From assembly GCF_002236115.1 (NCBI RefSeq), contig NZ_NIWT01000006.1, positions 186,001-250,000 on the forward strand: DNA of 64,000 nt, in the 5' to 3' direction. Each line of letters opens with the position of its first letter. Positions within the stretch are counted from its first letter, which is position 1. Made by a program: the position numbers and the translations under genes. The notes beneath the pieces were generated by a model, which searched no databases, was not told the DNA's origin, and saw nothing but the letters and a program-made list of their open reading frames with translations. Below are positions 49,830 to 57,650 of the stretch, piece by piece. This DNA comes from Pseudomonas jessenii (GTDB lineage: Bacteria > Pseudomonadota > Gammaproteobacteria > Pseudomonadales > Pseudomonadaceae).

Positions 49830-50450
49830 TTAAAAGAGTCTCAAGAAAGGATTTTTTTCTTCGCCTGGTCTGTCGCTGAGCGGGCATTCCGGCCGCTGGC
49901 CGTAGTCTTCGAGAGTGCAGGGTTTGATCCTGCGCTTCTGGGCGAGAGACGTGCGCTGCATGTGGAAAGGTTGGTTGGCGGTGCGTTCGACGATGCGCCC
50001 CTGTTCGTCGAGGATTTCCACGGACAGGGTATGGCTGCCGCGATCGATGTTGCTCAGCGGGAACACCGGGCTCAGGCCAGGTTCGGCGGTGGGCTGGCCG
50101 TCGAGCAGCAACCGGTAGTGGTGACCGGGTTGCAGGGCCGGTTCGTTGGTGGCGCTGACAATGACTTCGCCAGTGTTGCTGCGGATGGTTGCGTCGGGTT
50201 CCGGGATCAGGATACGCAGCACCTCATAGTGGAACAGCGCCTGTACTTCAGGACTGCCCTCGGCGATCAACGGTCCTGCGCTGGTGGGGTTGGCCGCTAT
50301 TCGATTGCTCTTTGTCAGCGGTACACGCCGGGCGTCGCCGGGTTTTGGCTGGTCGGTGAAAACCCGGTTGCCCTGAACATCGACATACATGAAGACCTCT
50401 GCCGAGGCGGGCTGGGCGATCAGGCAGGCAATCAGTAGCCAGACCTTCAA
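49830..50450 (-). CDS. Periplasmic DUF4124 protein, paralogue 1
   Basis: A 206-residue secreted protein: signal peptide VWLLIACLIAQPASA, then the DUF4124 block VFMYVDVQGNRVFTDQPKPG and a C-terminal beta-sandwich (GHHYRLLLDGQPTAE, IDRGSHTLSVEILDEQGRIV), ending in a basic tail with two Cys. The upstream gene encodes the same architecture. Placed between ntrB and glnA, as is usual in pseudomonads. Its start overlaps the previous stop by 4 bp. Role unknown. Confidence 0.9.
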   Translation of the reverse strand: MKVWLLIACLIAQPASAEVFMYVDVQGNRVFTDQPKPGDARRVPLTKSNRIAANPTSAGPLIAEGSPEVQALFHYEVLRILIPEPDATIRSNTGEVIVSATNEPALQPGHHYRLLLDGQPTAEPGLSPVFPLSNIDRGSHTLSVEILDEQGRIVERTANQPFHMQRTSLAQKRRIKPCTLEDYGQRPECPLSDRPGEEKNPFLRLF

Positions 50451-50962
50451 GGTTTGTGCACCCGCTGTACGGTGAATGTCACCGCAGGGCTCTGCTGCAC
50501 AACGTTTTCGCCATCGATCACTTGCACGGCGAGGCGGTGTTCGCCGCGATCGATGTTCACCAGTTGCAGGGTCGGCACGTTGCCTGGCTGGCCGTAGGGC
50601 TGGCTGTCCAGCAGCAGGCGCAACAGGTGGGTGGCTTGCAGGCGCGGTTTGATCAGTACGTTAATCGTGAAGGTGCCATTGTTGGCACGTAACGCTTCTG
50701 TGGTGGGCAGGCCGGTGAGTTCCAGTTTTTCGTAGGCTCGGTGGGTCGGCTCGGTGTTATTGCCTGCCAGAGGTTGTGCAGGATCGACGGGCGGTTGACG
50801 CTCGATGCTGTTGATCGGTGGCAAATCAACCGCCCGGGCGTCAACGCCATCGGGCGGTTGATTGCTGTAGGCGGTATTGCCGGCGGCATCGGTGTATTTG
50901 TAGATTTGGGCCATCACAGGAGAAATGAAGGACAGCAGTAGAAGTAATAAAAGTGGCCGCAT
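50447..50962 (-). CDS. Periplasmic DUF4124 protein, paralogue 2
   Basis: A 171-residue protein: signal peptide LLLLLLLSFISPVMA, DUF4124 block IYKYTDAAGNTAYSNQPPDG, Pro-rich linker, and a beta-sandwich sharing LLRLLLDSQPYGQPG and IDRGEHRLAVQVIDGENVVQ with its neighbour. ATG 50962 is chosen for the signal peptide, with GGGAGTC upstream. It is the first gene of the pair and lies 25 bp downstream of the cupin lipoprotein gene, so all three may be one unit. Confidence 0.9.
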   Translation of the reverse strand: MRPLLLLLLLSFISPVMAQIYKYTDAAGNTAYSNQPPDGVDARAVDLPPINSIERQPPVDPAQPLAGNNTEPTHRAYEKLELTGLPTTEALRANNGTFTINVLIKPRLQATHLLRLLLDSQPYGQPGNVPTLQLVNIDRGEHRLAVQVIDGENVVQQSPAVTFTVQRVHKP

Positions 50963-50987
50963 TCGGACTCCCTGTGTGAAGCAAAGA

Positions 50988-51413
50988 CTACTCCGCCAAT
51001 GGAATACCTTCGCTGCCAGCATAGAACACAACAAGTTCTACCGGTTCATCGCCGGTGACTCCGCGATGAGTGATATTGACCATTTCGGCCAGTGCTTCGC
51101 CTTGTTTGACGCGTCTGGTCTGGCCGCTGTTCCTGTCCTCGATCATTAGCTCGCCTGAGAGGATGTAGCCCGCGTTGGGAATGGGATGGGTGTGCCAGGG
51201 GAGTTTGGTATTGGCAGGTATTGTGAGTTTGAGCACTGTCAGCTCGGGCACGGCATCCGGGTAGCGAATGTAAGGTGTGCCATCCCACGACTTGCTGCTT
51301 TGAAGCAGGATTTCCCGTTCGATGTCTGTCGATGGGGAAATTGTGGTGCAGCCTAGAAGGGCGAGGGCGGTGAGAGCGGCCAGTAGCGTCTTGAGTGGGA
51401 AAGTTTTCATCAT
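50988..51413 (-). CDS. Cupin-domain lipoprotein
   Basis: A 141-residue protein with a lipoprotein signal (TLLAALTALALLGC, Cys near residue 22) and a single cupin domain: LPWHTHPIPNAGYILSGEL (metal-binding H-x-H...E) and the second box ending VVFYAGSEG. A cupin in the periplasm tethered by lipid; most likely a small-molecule binding or enzymatic domain of unknown substrate. It lies between glnA and the DUF4124 genes on the same strand. Confidence 0.85.
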   Translation of the reverse strand: MMKTFPLKTLLAALTALALLGCTTISPSTDIEREILLQSSKSWDGTPYIRYPDAVPELTVLKLTIPANTKLPWHTHPIPNAGYILSGELMIEDRNSGQTRRVKQGEALAEMVNITHRGVTGDEPVELVVFYAGSEGIPLAE

Positions 51414-51527
51414 TCCATCCGTTGATTGCAGGTAGAGAACAGCCTACGAGTCATTCAGATGGGTTGATGCCGGACGATGCTGTGTGTGCCCGAAGAGATG
51501 TCTAACTTTATTGTCGGAAGTTGCCTA

Positions 51528-51559
51528 CAAAAAAGGCCTCCCGAAGGAGGCCTCTTTTT
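51528..51559 (-). terminator. Terminator of glnA
   Basis: GAGGCCTCCTTCGGGAGGCCTTTTTT on the minus strand: stem GGCCTCC with a TTCG loop and a T6 tract. It lies 30 bp after the glnA stop. Confidence 0.93.
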
Positions 51560-51588
51560 GTCACGCCGCGTGCCGCGGCGCTACCGGA

Positions 51589-52995
51589 TCAGCAGCTGTA
51601 GTACAGCTCGTATTCCAGTGGGTGTACGAAGGTACGTACCTTGATTTCTTCTTCGCTTTTCAGGGCGATGTAAGCGTCGATGAAGTCGTCGCTGAAAACG
51701 CCGCCTTTGGTCAGGAACGCACGACCTTTGTCCAGCTCTTCCAGGGCTTCTTTCAGGCTGCCGCAAACTTGTGGGATCTCTTTGGCCTCTTCAGGCGGCA
51801 GGTCGTACAGGTTTTTGTCAGCGGCGTCGCCAGGGTGGATCTTGTTCTGGATGCCGTCCAGGCCAGCCATCAACAGTGCGGCGAAGCACAGGTACGGGTT
51901 GGCAGCCGGATCCGGGAAGCGTGCTTCGATACGGCGGGCTTTCGGGCTCGACACGTAAGGAATACGGATCGAAGCGGAACGGTTGCGAGCCGAGTAGGCC
52001 AGCATCACTGGAGCTTCGAAGCCTGGAACCAGACGCTTGTAGGAGTTGGTCGCCGGGTTGGTGAAGCCGTTCAGGGCCTTACCGTGCTTGATGATGCCGC
52101 CGATGAAGTACAGGGCGGTGTCGGACAGGCCGGCATAGCCTTCGCCAGCGAAGGTGTTCTTGCCATCTTTCCAGATGGACATGTGTACGTGCATACCCGA
52201 GCCGTTGTCGCCGTACAGAGGCTTAGGCATGAAGGTCGCGGTGCGGCCGTAGGCATCGGCAACGTTGTGCACGACGTACTTCAGGGTTTGGGTTTCGTCG
52301 GCTTTCTTCACCAGGGTGTTGAACTTGACGCCGATTTCGTTCTGGCCGGCAGTCGCCACTTCGTGGTGGTGAACTTCGACGGTCAGGCCCATTTCTTCCA
52401 GTGCGTTGCACATGGAGGTACGGATTTCGTGGTCGTGGTCGAACGGCGGAACCGGGAAGTAGCCGCCTTTGACGCCTGGACGGTGGCCTTTGTTGCCGCC
52501 TTCGATGTCCTGGTCGGACATCCACGAACCTTGTTCAGAGTAGATCTTGAACATGGAGCCGGAAATGTCGGACTTGAACTTCACCTGGTCGAAGATGAAG
52601 AACTCTGGCTCAGGACCTGCGTATACGGTGTCACCGATAGCGGTGGCTTTCAGGTGCTCTTCGGCGCGCTTGGCGATCGCACGTGGGTCGCGGTCGTAGC
52701 CTTGCATGCTCGAAGGCTCGATGATGTCGCAGACCAGGATCAGGGTCGGTTCTTCGGTGAACGGATCCAGAACAGCGGTGGAGTCGTCCGGCATCAGGAT
52801 CATGTCGGAGGCTTCGATGCCTTTCCAGCCGGCGATGGAGGAGCCGTCGAACATTTTGCCGACTTCGAAGAAGTCGTCATCCAGCGCATCGCGAGCCGGC
52901 ATGGTCACGTGGTGCTGAGTGCCTTTGGTGTCCGTGAAGCGCAGATCAATCCACTTGACGTCATGATCTTTGATGAGTTGAACCGACTTCGACAT
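51589..52995 (-). CDS. glnA: Glutamine synthetase, type I
   Basis: A 468-residue GSI-beta enzyme: KMFDGSSIAGWKGIEASDMI (the latch), AGPEPEFFIFD metal-site Glu, GMHVHMSIWKDGKNTF, and NLYDLPPEE with the Tyr that GlnE adenylylates. It joins ammonia to glutamate and is the main ammonia-assimilating enzyme. A sigma-54 promoter lies about 100 bp upstream, and ntrB/ntrC are close downstream but separated by a terminator and other genes. Start ATG 52995 after GGAGGAC. Confidence 0.98.
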   Translation of the reverse strand: MSKSVQLIKDHDVKWIDLRFTDTKGTQHHVTMPARDALDDDFFEVGKMFDGSSIAGWKGIEASDMILMPDDSTAVLDPFTEEPTLILVCDIIEPSSMQGYDRDPRAIAKRAEEHLKATAIGDTVYAGPEPEFFIFDQVKFKSDISGSMFKIYSEQGSWMSDQDIEGGNKGHRPGVKGGYFPVPPFDHDHEIRTSMCNALEEMGLTVEVHHHEVATAGQNEIGVKFNTLVKKADETQTLKYVVHNVADAYGRTATFMPKPLYGDNGSGMHVHMSIWKDGKNTFAGEGYAGLSDTALYFIGGIIKHGKALNGFTNPATNSYKRLVPGFEAPVMLAYSARNRSASIRIPYVSSPKARRIEARFPDPAANPYLCFAALLMAGLDGIQNKIHPGDAADKNLYDLPPEEAKEIPQVCGSLKEALEELDKGRAFLTKGGVFSDDFIDAYIALKSEEEIKVRTFVHPLEYELYYSC

Positions 52996-53323
52996 AGTGT
53001 CCTCCGGGTGTATTAGGGCTGGTAGTGGATGCCCTTAAATGTTTGTGATGCCGGCGCGAATACTCTGCCAAGGCAACCTGCCTCACAAGGGAGCAAATTG
53101 CATGCCAGTGCCCCAGCATGGATTTTTTGCCCCAAAATCACGCTTGAGAGGGCGTTTTGCCCTTTAAAGCAGAAAAGCTCGCCCTGTAATGTGGCGCCAT
53201 ATCCAATAAGTGACCTGTTTTGGTGCATGCAAAACCTTCTGCACATTAACTGGTTAAACCTTGAGCAATTTCCGCTATAATCCGCGCCCCCCTTTTTCGG
53301 CAGGCCATGCGCGCGCTGTTTCC
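52996..53323. other. Divergent region glnA / thiI
   Basis: No gene. It holds the glnA sigma-54 promoter at 53091-53107. A GGTGCATGCA stretch near 53222 resembles an NtrC half-site, at a plausible distance upstream of that promoter. The thiI promoter (plus strand) is not clear. Confidence 0.55.
53091..53107 (-). promoter_or_regulatory. Sigma-54 promoter of glnA
   Basis: On the minus strand TGGCAT-GCAAT-TTGCT: GG and GC are exactly 12 bp apart and the -12 box is TTGC. Only one base differs from TGGCAC-N5-TTGCW. Transcription would start about 12 bp further on, near 53081. Confidence 0.85.
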
Positions 53324-54778
53324 ATGAAATTAATCGTAAAAGTCTTCCCCGAGATCACCATCAAGAGTCGACCTGTCCGGACGAAATTTATCCGCCAGTT
53401 GGCCAAAAACATCCGCGCCGTGCTCCGTGATCTGGACCCGGTCGTGGTGGTGAACGGCGTGTGGGACAATCTCGAGCTGGAAACCCGTGTTACCGACCCG
53501 AAAGCCTTGAAAGAGATGGGTGAGCGCCTGACCTGCATGCCGGGCATCGCGCACTTTCTGCAGATCGACGAGTACCCGCTGGGCGACTTCGACGACATCA
53601 CCGAAAAGTGCAGGCAGCACTACGGCGATGCGCTGGCCGGGAAAATTTTCTCGGTGCGCTGCAAGCGTGCGGGCAAGCACACGTTCAGCTCGATGGACGT
53701 CGAAAAATACGTCGGCAGCAAGCTGCGTCGCGAGTGCGGCGCAGCCGGGATCGACCTGAAAGCGCCGGAAATCGAAGTCCGGATCGAAGTTCGCGACCAA
53801 CGGTTGTTCGTGATCCACAGCCAGCACAACGGCATCGGCGGATATCCGCTGGGCGCGCTGGAGCAGACCCTGGTGCTGATGTCCGGTGGCTTCGACTCCA
53901 CCGTGGCGGCCTACCAGATCATGCGCCGCGGCCTGATGGCGCATTTCTGCTTCTTCAATCTGGGCGGACGTGCCCACGAACTGGGCGTCATGGAAGTCGC
54001 GCATTTCATCTGGAAGAAGTACGGCAGCTCCCAGCGCGTGCTATTTGTCAGTGTGCCGTTCGAAGAAGTGCTGGGCGAAATTCTCGGCAAAGTCGATAAC
54101 AGTCATATGGGCGTAGTATTGAAGCGTATGATGTTGCGCGCTTCCTCCCAAATTGCCGATCGACTGCACATCGACGCACTGGTCACCGGTGAGGCGATCT
54201 CCCAGGTGTCGAGCCAGACGCTGCCGAACCTGTCAGTGATCGACTGCGTGACCGAAAAGCTGGTACTGCGCCCGCTGATCGCCAGTCACAAGCAGGACAT
54301 TATCGACACGGCAATCGAAATCGGCACCGCCGATTTCGCCCGGCACATGCCGGAATACTGCGGCGTCATCTCGGTCAATCCGAAGACCGCGGCCAAGCGC
54401 TATCGCGTCGAGCATGAAGAGAAAGAATTCGATATGGCGGTACTCGAGCGTGCGCTCGAAAACGCCAAGCTGGTGCCGATCGATCGCGTGATCGATGAAT
54501 TGGGCCAGGACTTGCAGATTGAAGAAGTCAGCGAAGCGCTGGCCGGTCAGATCGTCATCGACATCCGTCACCCGGATGCCGCTGAAGACGACCCGCTGGA
54601 CCTCGCTGGCATCGAGGTACAAACGATGCCGTTTTATGCAGTGAACGCTCGTTTCAAGGAACTGGACCCTACTCGCCAGTACCTGCTGTATTGCGACAAA
54701 GGCGTGATGAGTCGCCTGCATGCCCACCATTTGCTCAGTGAGGGGCATGCCAATGTGCGCGTTTATCGACCGAGCTAA
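53324..54778 (+). CDS. thiI: tRNA 4-thiouridine sulfurtransferase / thiazole sulfur carrier
   Basis: A 484-residue protein: N-terminal THUMP (KLIVKVFPEITIKSRPVRTK and around residues 80-165), PP-loop SGGFDSTVAAYQ, and a C-terminal rhodanese domain with the catalytic Cys in YLLYCDKGVMSRLHAHHL. It makes s4U8 in tRNA and can supply sulfur for thiamine. ATG 53324 begins the THUMP-associated region. The rhodanese domain is present, as in E. coli and unlike shorter ThiI forms. Alone in its unit. Confidence 0.97.
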   Translation: MKLIVKVFPEITIKSRPVRTKFIRQLAKNIRAVLRDLDPVVVVNGVWDNLELETRVTDPKALKEMGERLTCMPGIAHFLQIDEYPLGDFDDITEKCRQHYGDALAGKIFSVRCKRAGKHTFSSMDVEKYVGSKLRRECGAAGIDLKAPEIEVRIEVRDQRLFVIHSQHNGIGGYPLGALEQTLVLMSGGFDSTVAAYQIMRRGLMAHFCFFNLGGRAHELGVMEVAHFIWKKYGSSQRVLFVSVPFEEVLGEILGKVDNSHMGVVLKRMMLRASSQIADRLHIDALVTGEAISQVSSQTLPNLSVIDCVTEKLVLRPLIASHKQDIIDTAIEIGTADFARHMPEYCGVISVNPKTAAKRYRVEHEEKEFDMAVLERALENAKLVPIDRVIDELGQDLQIEEVSEALAGQIVIDIRHPDAAEDDPLDLAGIEVQTMPFYAVNARFKELDPTRQYLLYCDKGVMSRLHAHHLLSEGHANVRVYRPS

Positions 54779-54917
54779 GTGCCCGGGGCTGTTTGCCTGT
54801 GGCCTGCGTCACCGGCCCCCCGATGCCACCGTCAAGCTGTAACGGCTTTCACGGACGCTACTGTTAATCGCTGCCAAGACTTGTCAGCACACCGAATCCT
54901 CTGATCGAGATACACAA

Positions 54918-56738
54918 GTGATCGAAAATCTACGCAACATCGCCATCATTGCCCACGTTGACCATGGTAAGACCACCCTGGTAGACAAACTCCTGCGTCA
55001 ATCCGGCACCCTGGAGCGCAACGAGCTCAACGACGAGCGCGTGATGGACTCCAACGACCAGGAGAAAGAGCGCGGTATTACCATTCTGGCGAAAAACACC
55101 GCCATCAACTGGAACGGCTACCACATCAACATCGTGGACACCCCGGGCCACGCCGACTTCGGCGGCGAAGTTGAACGCGTAATGTCGATGGTCGACTCCG
55201 TTCTGCTGCTGGTTGACGCTCAAGACGGCCCTATGCCGCAAACCCGTTTCGTGACCAAGAAGGCTTTCGAAGCCGGCCTGCGTCCGATCGTGTGCATCAA
55301 CAAGGTTGACCGTCCAGGCGCGCGTCCGGACTGGGTTCTGGACCAGATCTTCGACCTGTTCGACAACCTGGGTGCCACCGAAGAACAGCTGGACTTCAAA
55401 GTCGTCTACGCCTCGGCCCTGAACGGTATTGCCGGTCTGGACCACACCGAAATGGCTGAAGACATGACCCCGCTGTACCAGTCGATCGTCGACAACGTAC
55501 CGGCGCCGGCTGTTGACCGTGAAGGTCCGTTCCAGATGCAGATCTCCGCACTGGACTACAACAGCTTCCTGGGTGTTATCGGTGTTGGCCGTATCGCTCG
55601 TGGTCGCGTCAAGCCGAACACCCCGGTTGTGGCTATCGGTGCCGACGGCAAGAAGCGTAACGGTCGTATCCTGAAGCTGATGGGTCACCACGGTCTGCAC
55701 CGCATCGACGTTGAAGAAGCTGCAGCAGGCGATATCGTGTGCATCAGCGGTATGGACTCGCTGTTCATCTCCGACACCCTGTGCCACCCGGACACGGTCG
55801 AAGCGATGAAGCCGCTGACCGTCGACGAGCCAACCGTTTCCATGACCTTCCAGGTAAACGACTCGCCATTCTGCGGTAAAGAAGGCAAGTTCGTGACTTC
55901 CCGTAACATCAAGGAACGTCTGGACAAAGAGCTGCTGTACAACGTTGCACTGCGCGTTGAAGAAGGCGACTCGGCTGACAAGTTCAAGGTTTCCGGCCGT
56001 GGCGAACTGCACCTCTCGGTACTGATCGAAACCATGCGTCGCGAAGGCTTCGAAATGGCTGTAGGCCGTCCGGAAGTGATCATCCGTCTGGTTGACGGCG
56101 TGAAGCACGAACCGTTCGAAAACGTCACCATCGACCTGCCGGAAGAATCCCAGGGCAAGGTGATGGAAGAGATGGGCCTGCGTAAGGGCGACCTGACCAA
56201 CATGGTGCCGGATGGCAAGGGCCGTGTACGTCTGGAATACAACATCCCTGCTCGCGGTCTGATCGGTTTCCGTAACCAGTTCCTGACCCTGACCAACGGT
56301 GCTGGCATCCTGACCTCGATCTTCGACCGTTACGACGTGATGAAGTCCGGCGACATGTCCGGCCGTCAGAACGGCGTTCTGGTTTCGGTTGAAACCGGCA
56401 AGGCACTGACCTACTCCCTGGAAACACTGCAGGCGCGTGGCAAGCTGTTCGTAGAACACGGTCAGGAAATCTACAACGGTCAGATCGTTGGTCTGAACAG
56501 CCGTGACAACGACCTGGGCGTTAACCCTACCAAGGGCAAGAAGCTCGACAACATGCGTGCTTCGGGTAAAGACGAAACCATCGCTCTGGTTCCACCTGTT
56601 CGCTTCACCCTGGAACAGGCTCTGGAATTCATCCAGGACGACGAGCTGTGTGAAGTAACTCCTAAGTCCATCCGTCTTCGCAAGAAGATCCTGGACGAAA
56701 GCGAGCGTACCCGCGCTGCCAAGAAAGCCAAGGCATAA
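54918..56738 (+). CDS. typA: Translational GTPase BipA/TypA
   Basis: A 606-residue ribosome-associated GTPase. NIAIIAHVDHGKTTLVDKLL (G1), RGITIL (G2), VDTPGHADF (G3) and CINKVDRP (G4), then domain II, EF-G-like domains III and V, and the BipA-specific C-terminus ending RTRAAKKAKA. Starts at GTG 54918. It aids ribosome assembly and stress or low-temperature growth. A strong terminator follows 20 bp after the stop. Confidence 0.98.
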   Translation: MIENLRNIAIIAHVDHGKTTLVDKLLRQSGTLERNELNDERVMDSNDQEKERGITILAKNTAINWNGYHINIVDTPGHADFGGEVERVMSMVDSVLLLVDAQDGPMPQTRFVTKKAFEAGLRPIVCINKVDRPGARPDWVLDQIFDLFDNLGATEEQLDFKVVYASALNGIAGLDHTEMAEDMTPLYQSIVDNVPAPAVDREGPFQMQISALDYNSFLGVIGVGRIARGRVKPNTPVVAIGADGKKRNGRILKLMGHHGLHRIDVEEAAAGDIVCISGMDSLFISDTLCHPDTVEAMKPLTVDEPTVSMTFQVNDSPFCGKEGKFVTSRNIKERLDKELLYNVALRVEEGDSADKFKVSGRGELHLSVLIETMRREGFEMAVGRPEVIIRLVDGVKHEPFENVTIDLPEESQGKVMEEMGLRKGDLTNMVPDGKGRVRLEYNIPARGLIGFRNQFLTLTNGAGILTSIFDRYDVMKSGDMSGRQNGVLVSVETGKALTYSLETLQARGKLFVEHGQEIYNGQIVGLNSRDNDLGVNPTKGKKLDNMRASGKDETIALVPPVRFTLEQALEFIQDDELCEVTPKSIRLRKKILDESERTRAAKKAKA

Positions 56739-56757
56739 GATTTAGCCCTGGCTGAAC

Positions 56758-56796
56758 GAAAACGCCCCCGGTCGAGAGACCGGGGGCGTTTTTGTT
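56758..56796 (+). terminator. Terminator of typA
   Basis: AAACGCCCCCGGTC-GAGA-GACCGGGGGCGTTT forms a stem of up to 14 bp followed by T-rich DNA. Confidence 0.95.
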
Positions 56797-56830
56797 TGTC
56801 TGGGATTTATGCGGTGTTTGTTCGGGCCTC

Positions 56831-56922
56831 ATCGCGAGCAAGCTCGCTCCCACAGGGGGTCTGTGGTGTTCACACAATTTGTGGTTCACCTCGAACACTG
56901 TGGGAGCGAGCTTGCTCGCGAT
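56831..56922. repeat. Two single REP units facing apart
   Basis: REP units at 56831-56853 and 56900-56922, heads outward, 46 bp apart. Same reversed arrangement as at 46957-47049. Confidence 0.88.
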
Positions 56923-56957
56923 GGCGGCCGATCAGCCGCCGCAAATTTCAGGAAGTA

Positions 56958-57395
56958 TCAGAACCGCTCGATACTCCGCGAACTCCGCTCGCGCTCCACT
57001 TCTTTTGGCTTGTACGCGCAATACCCCGGCCGCGGGCCGATTTTCGGGTGATTGCGGCAAGTATCCGGGCGCTTATCATAAATAGTGCACAGACGGCTCT
57101 TACGATCCAGGTACAGGCAATCGTTGTTGCTCATGCGCTGGAGGGTAAAGATTCCTGACTTCTGATTGAAGCGTTCGACCAAGCCTTCCTTTTGCAGGCG
57201 CTTGGCGATGTTCTTCGGCGGATCACCCAGCTCGAACTCATCGACCACGCCGATGCGGATCAGATCCTTGATCTTGACCTCGACGGGCAGGGTGCAGCAG
57301 CTGGACATGCACGAGCCGCACATCGGGGCAGAGTACTTGGCCCAGGTATCGAGGCGGTCGATCTCTGCGGCAGCGATCAGGTTCGGCTTCATCAT
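56958..57395 (-). CDS. YkgJ family cysteine-cluster protein
   Basis: A 145-residue protein with nine Cys, including CGSCMSSCCTLPVE near residue 22-32, CLYLDRKSRLC and a C-terminal CRNHPKIGPRPGYCAYK. This is the PF03692 (YkgJ) CxxCxxxC pattern expected to bind zinc or an Fe-S cluster. No signal peptide. The last residues are Arg/Ser-rich. Function unknown. It stands alone, divergent from glgP. Confidence 0.93.
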   Translation of the reverse strand: MMKPNLIAAAEIDRLDTWAKYSAPMCGSCMSSCCTLPVEVKIKDLIRIGVVDEFELGDPPKNIAKRLQKEGLVERFNQKSGIFTLQRMSNNDCLYLDRKSRLCTIYDKRPDTCRNHPKIGPRPGYCAYKPKEVERERSSRSIERF

Positions 57396-57650
57396 CGTTT
57401 GTTACCAGCGTGTGCATCAGGGCGCGCGATCATACCGGGAGTGGTGGATTTTTGAACAACCTTTCGCCAGATTTTTTCACGGCCGACCAATAAACCGCTA
57501 ATCCGGCACGGCCCCTGCATTGAATCAGGTACACGACAATGTATTGCCGACCCGATTCGCCCTTACAGGAAAAACTGCCGAACCAGAGCCTCTACCGCCT
57601 GTCAGACCGTCTAGGCTCAGACAACTCCAAGCTCGCTCGAGGTCCTATCG

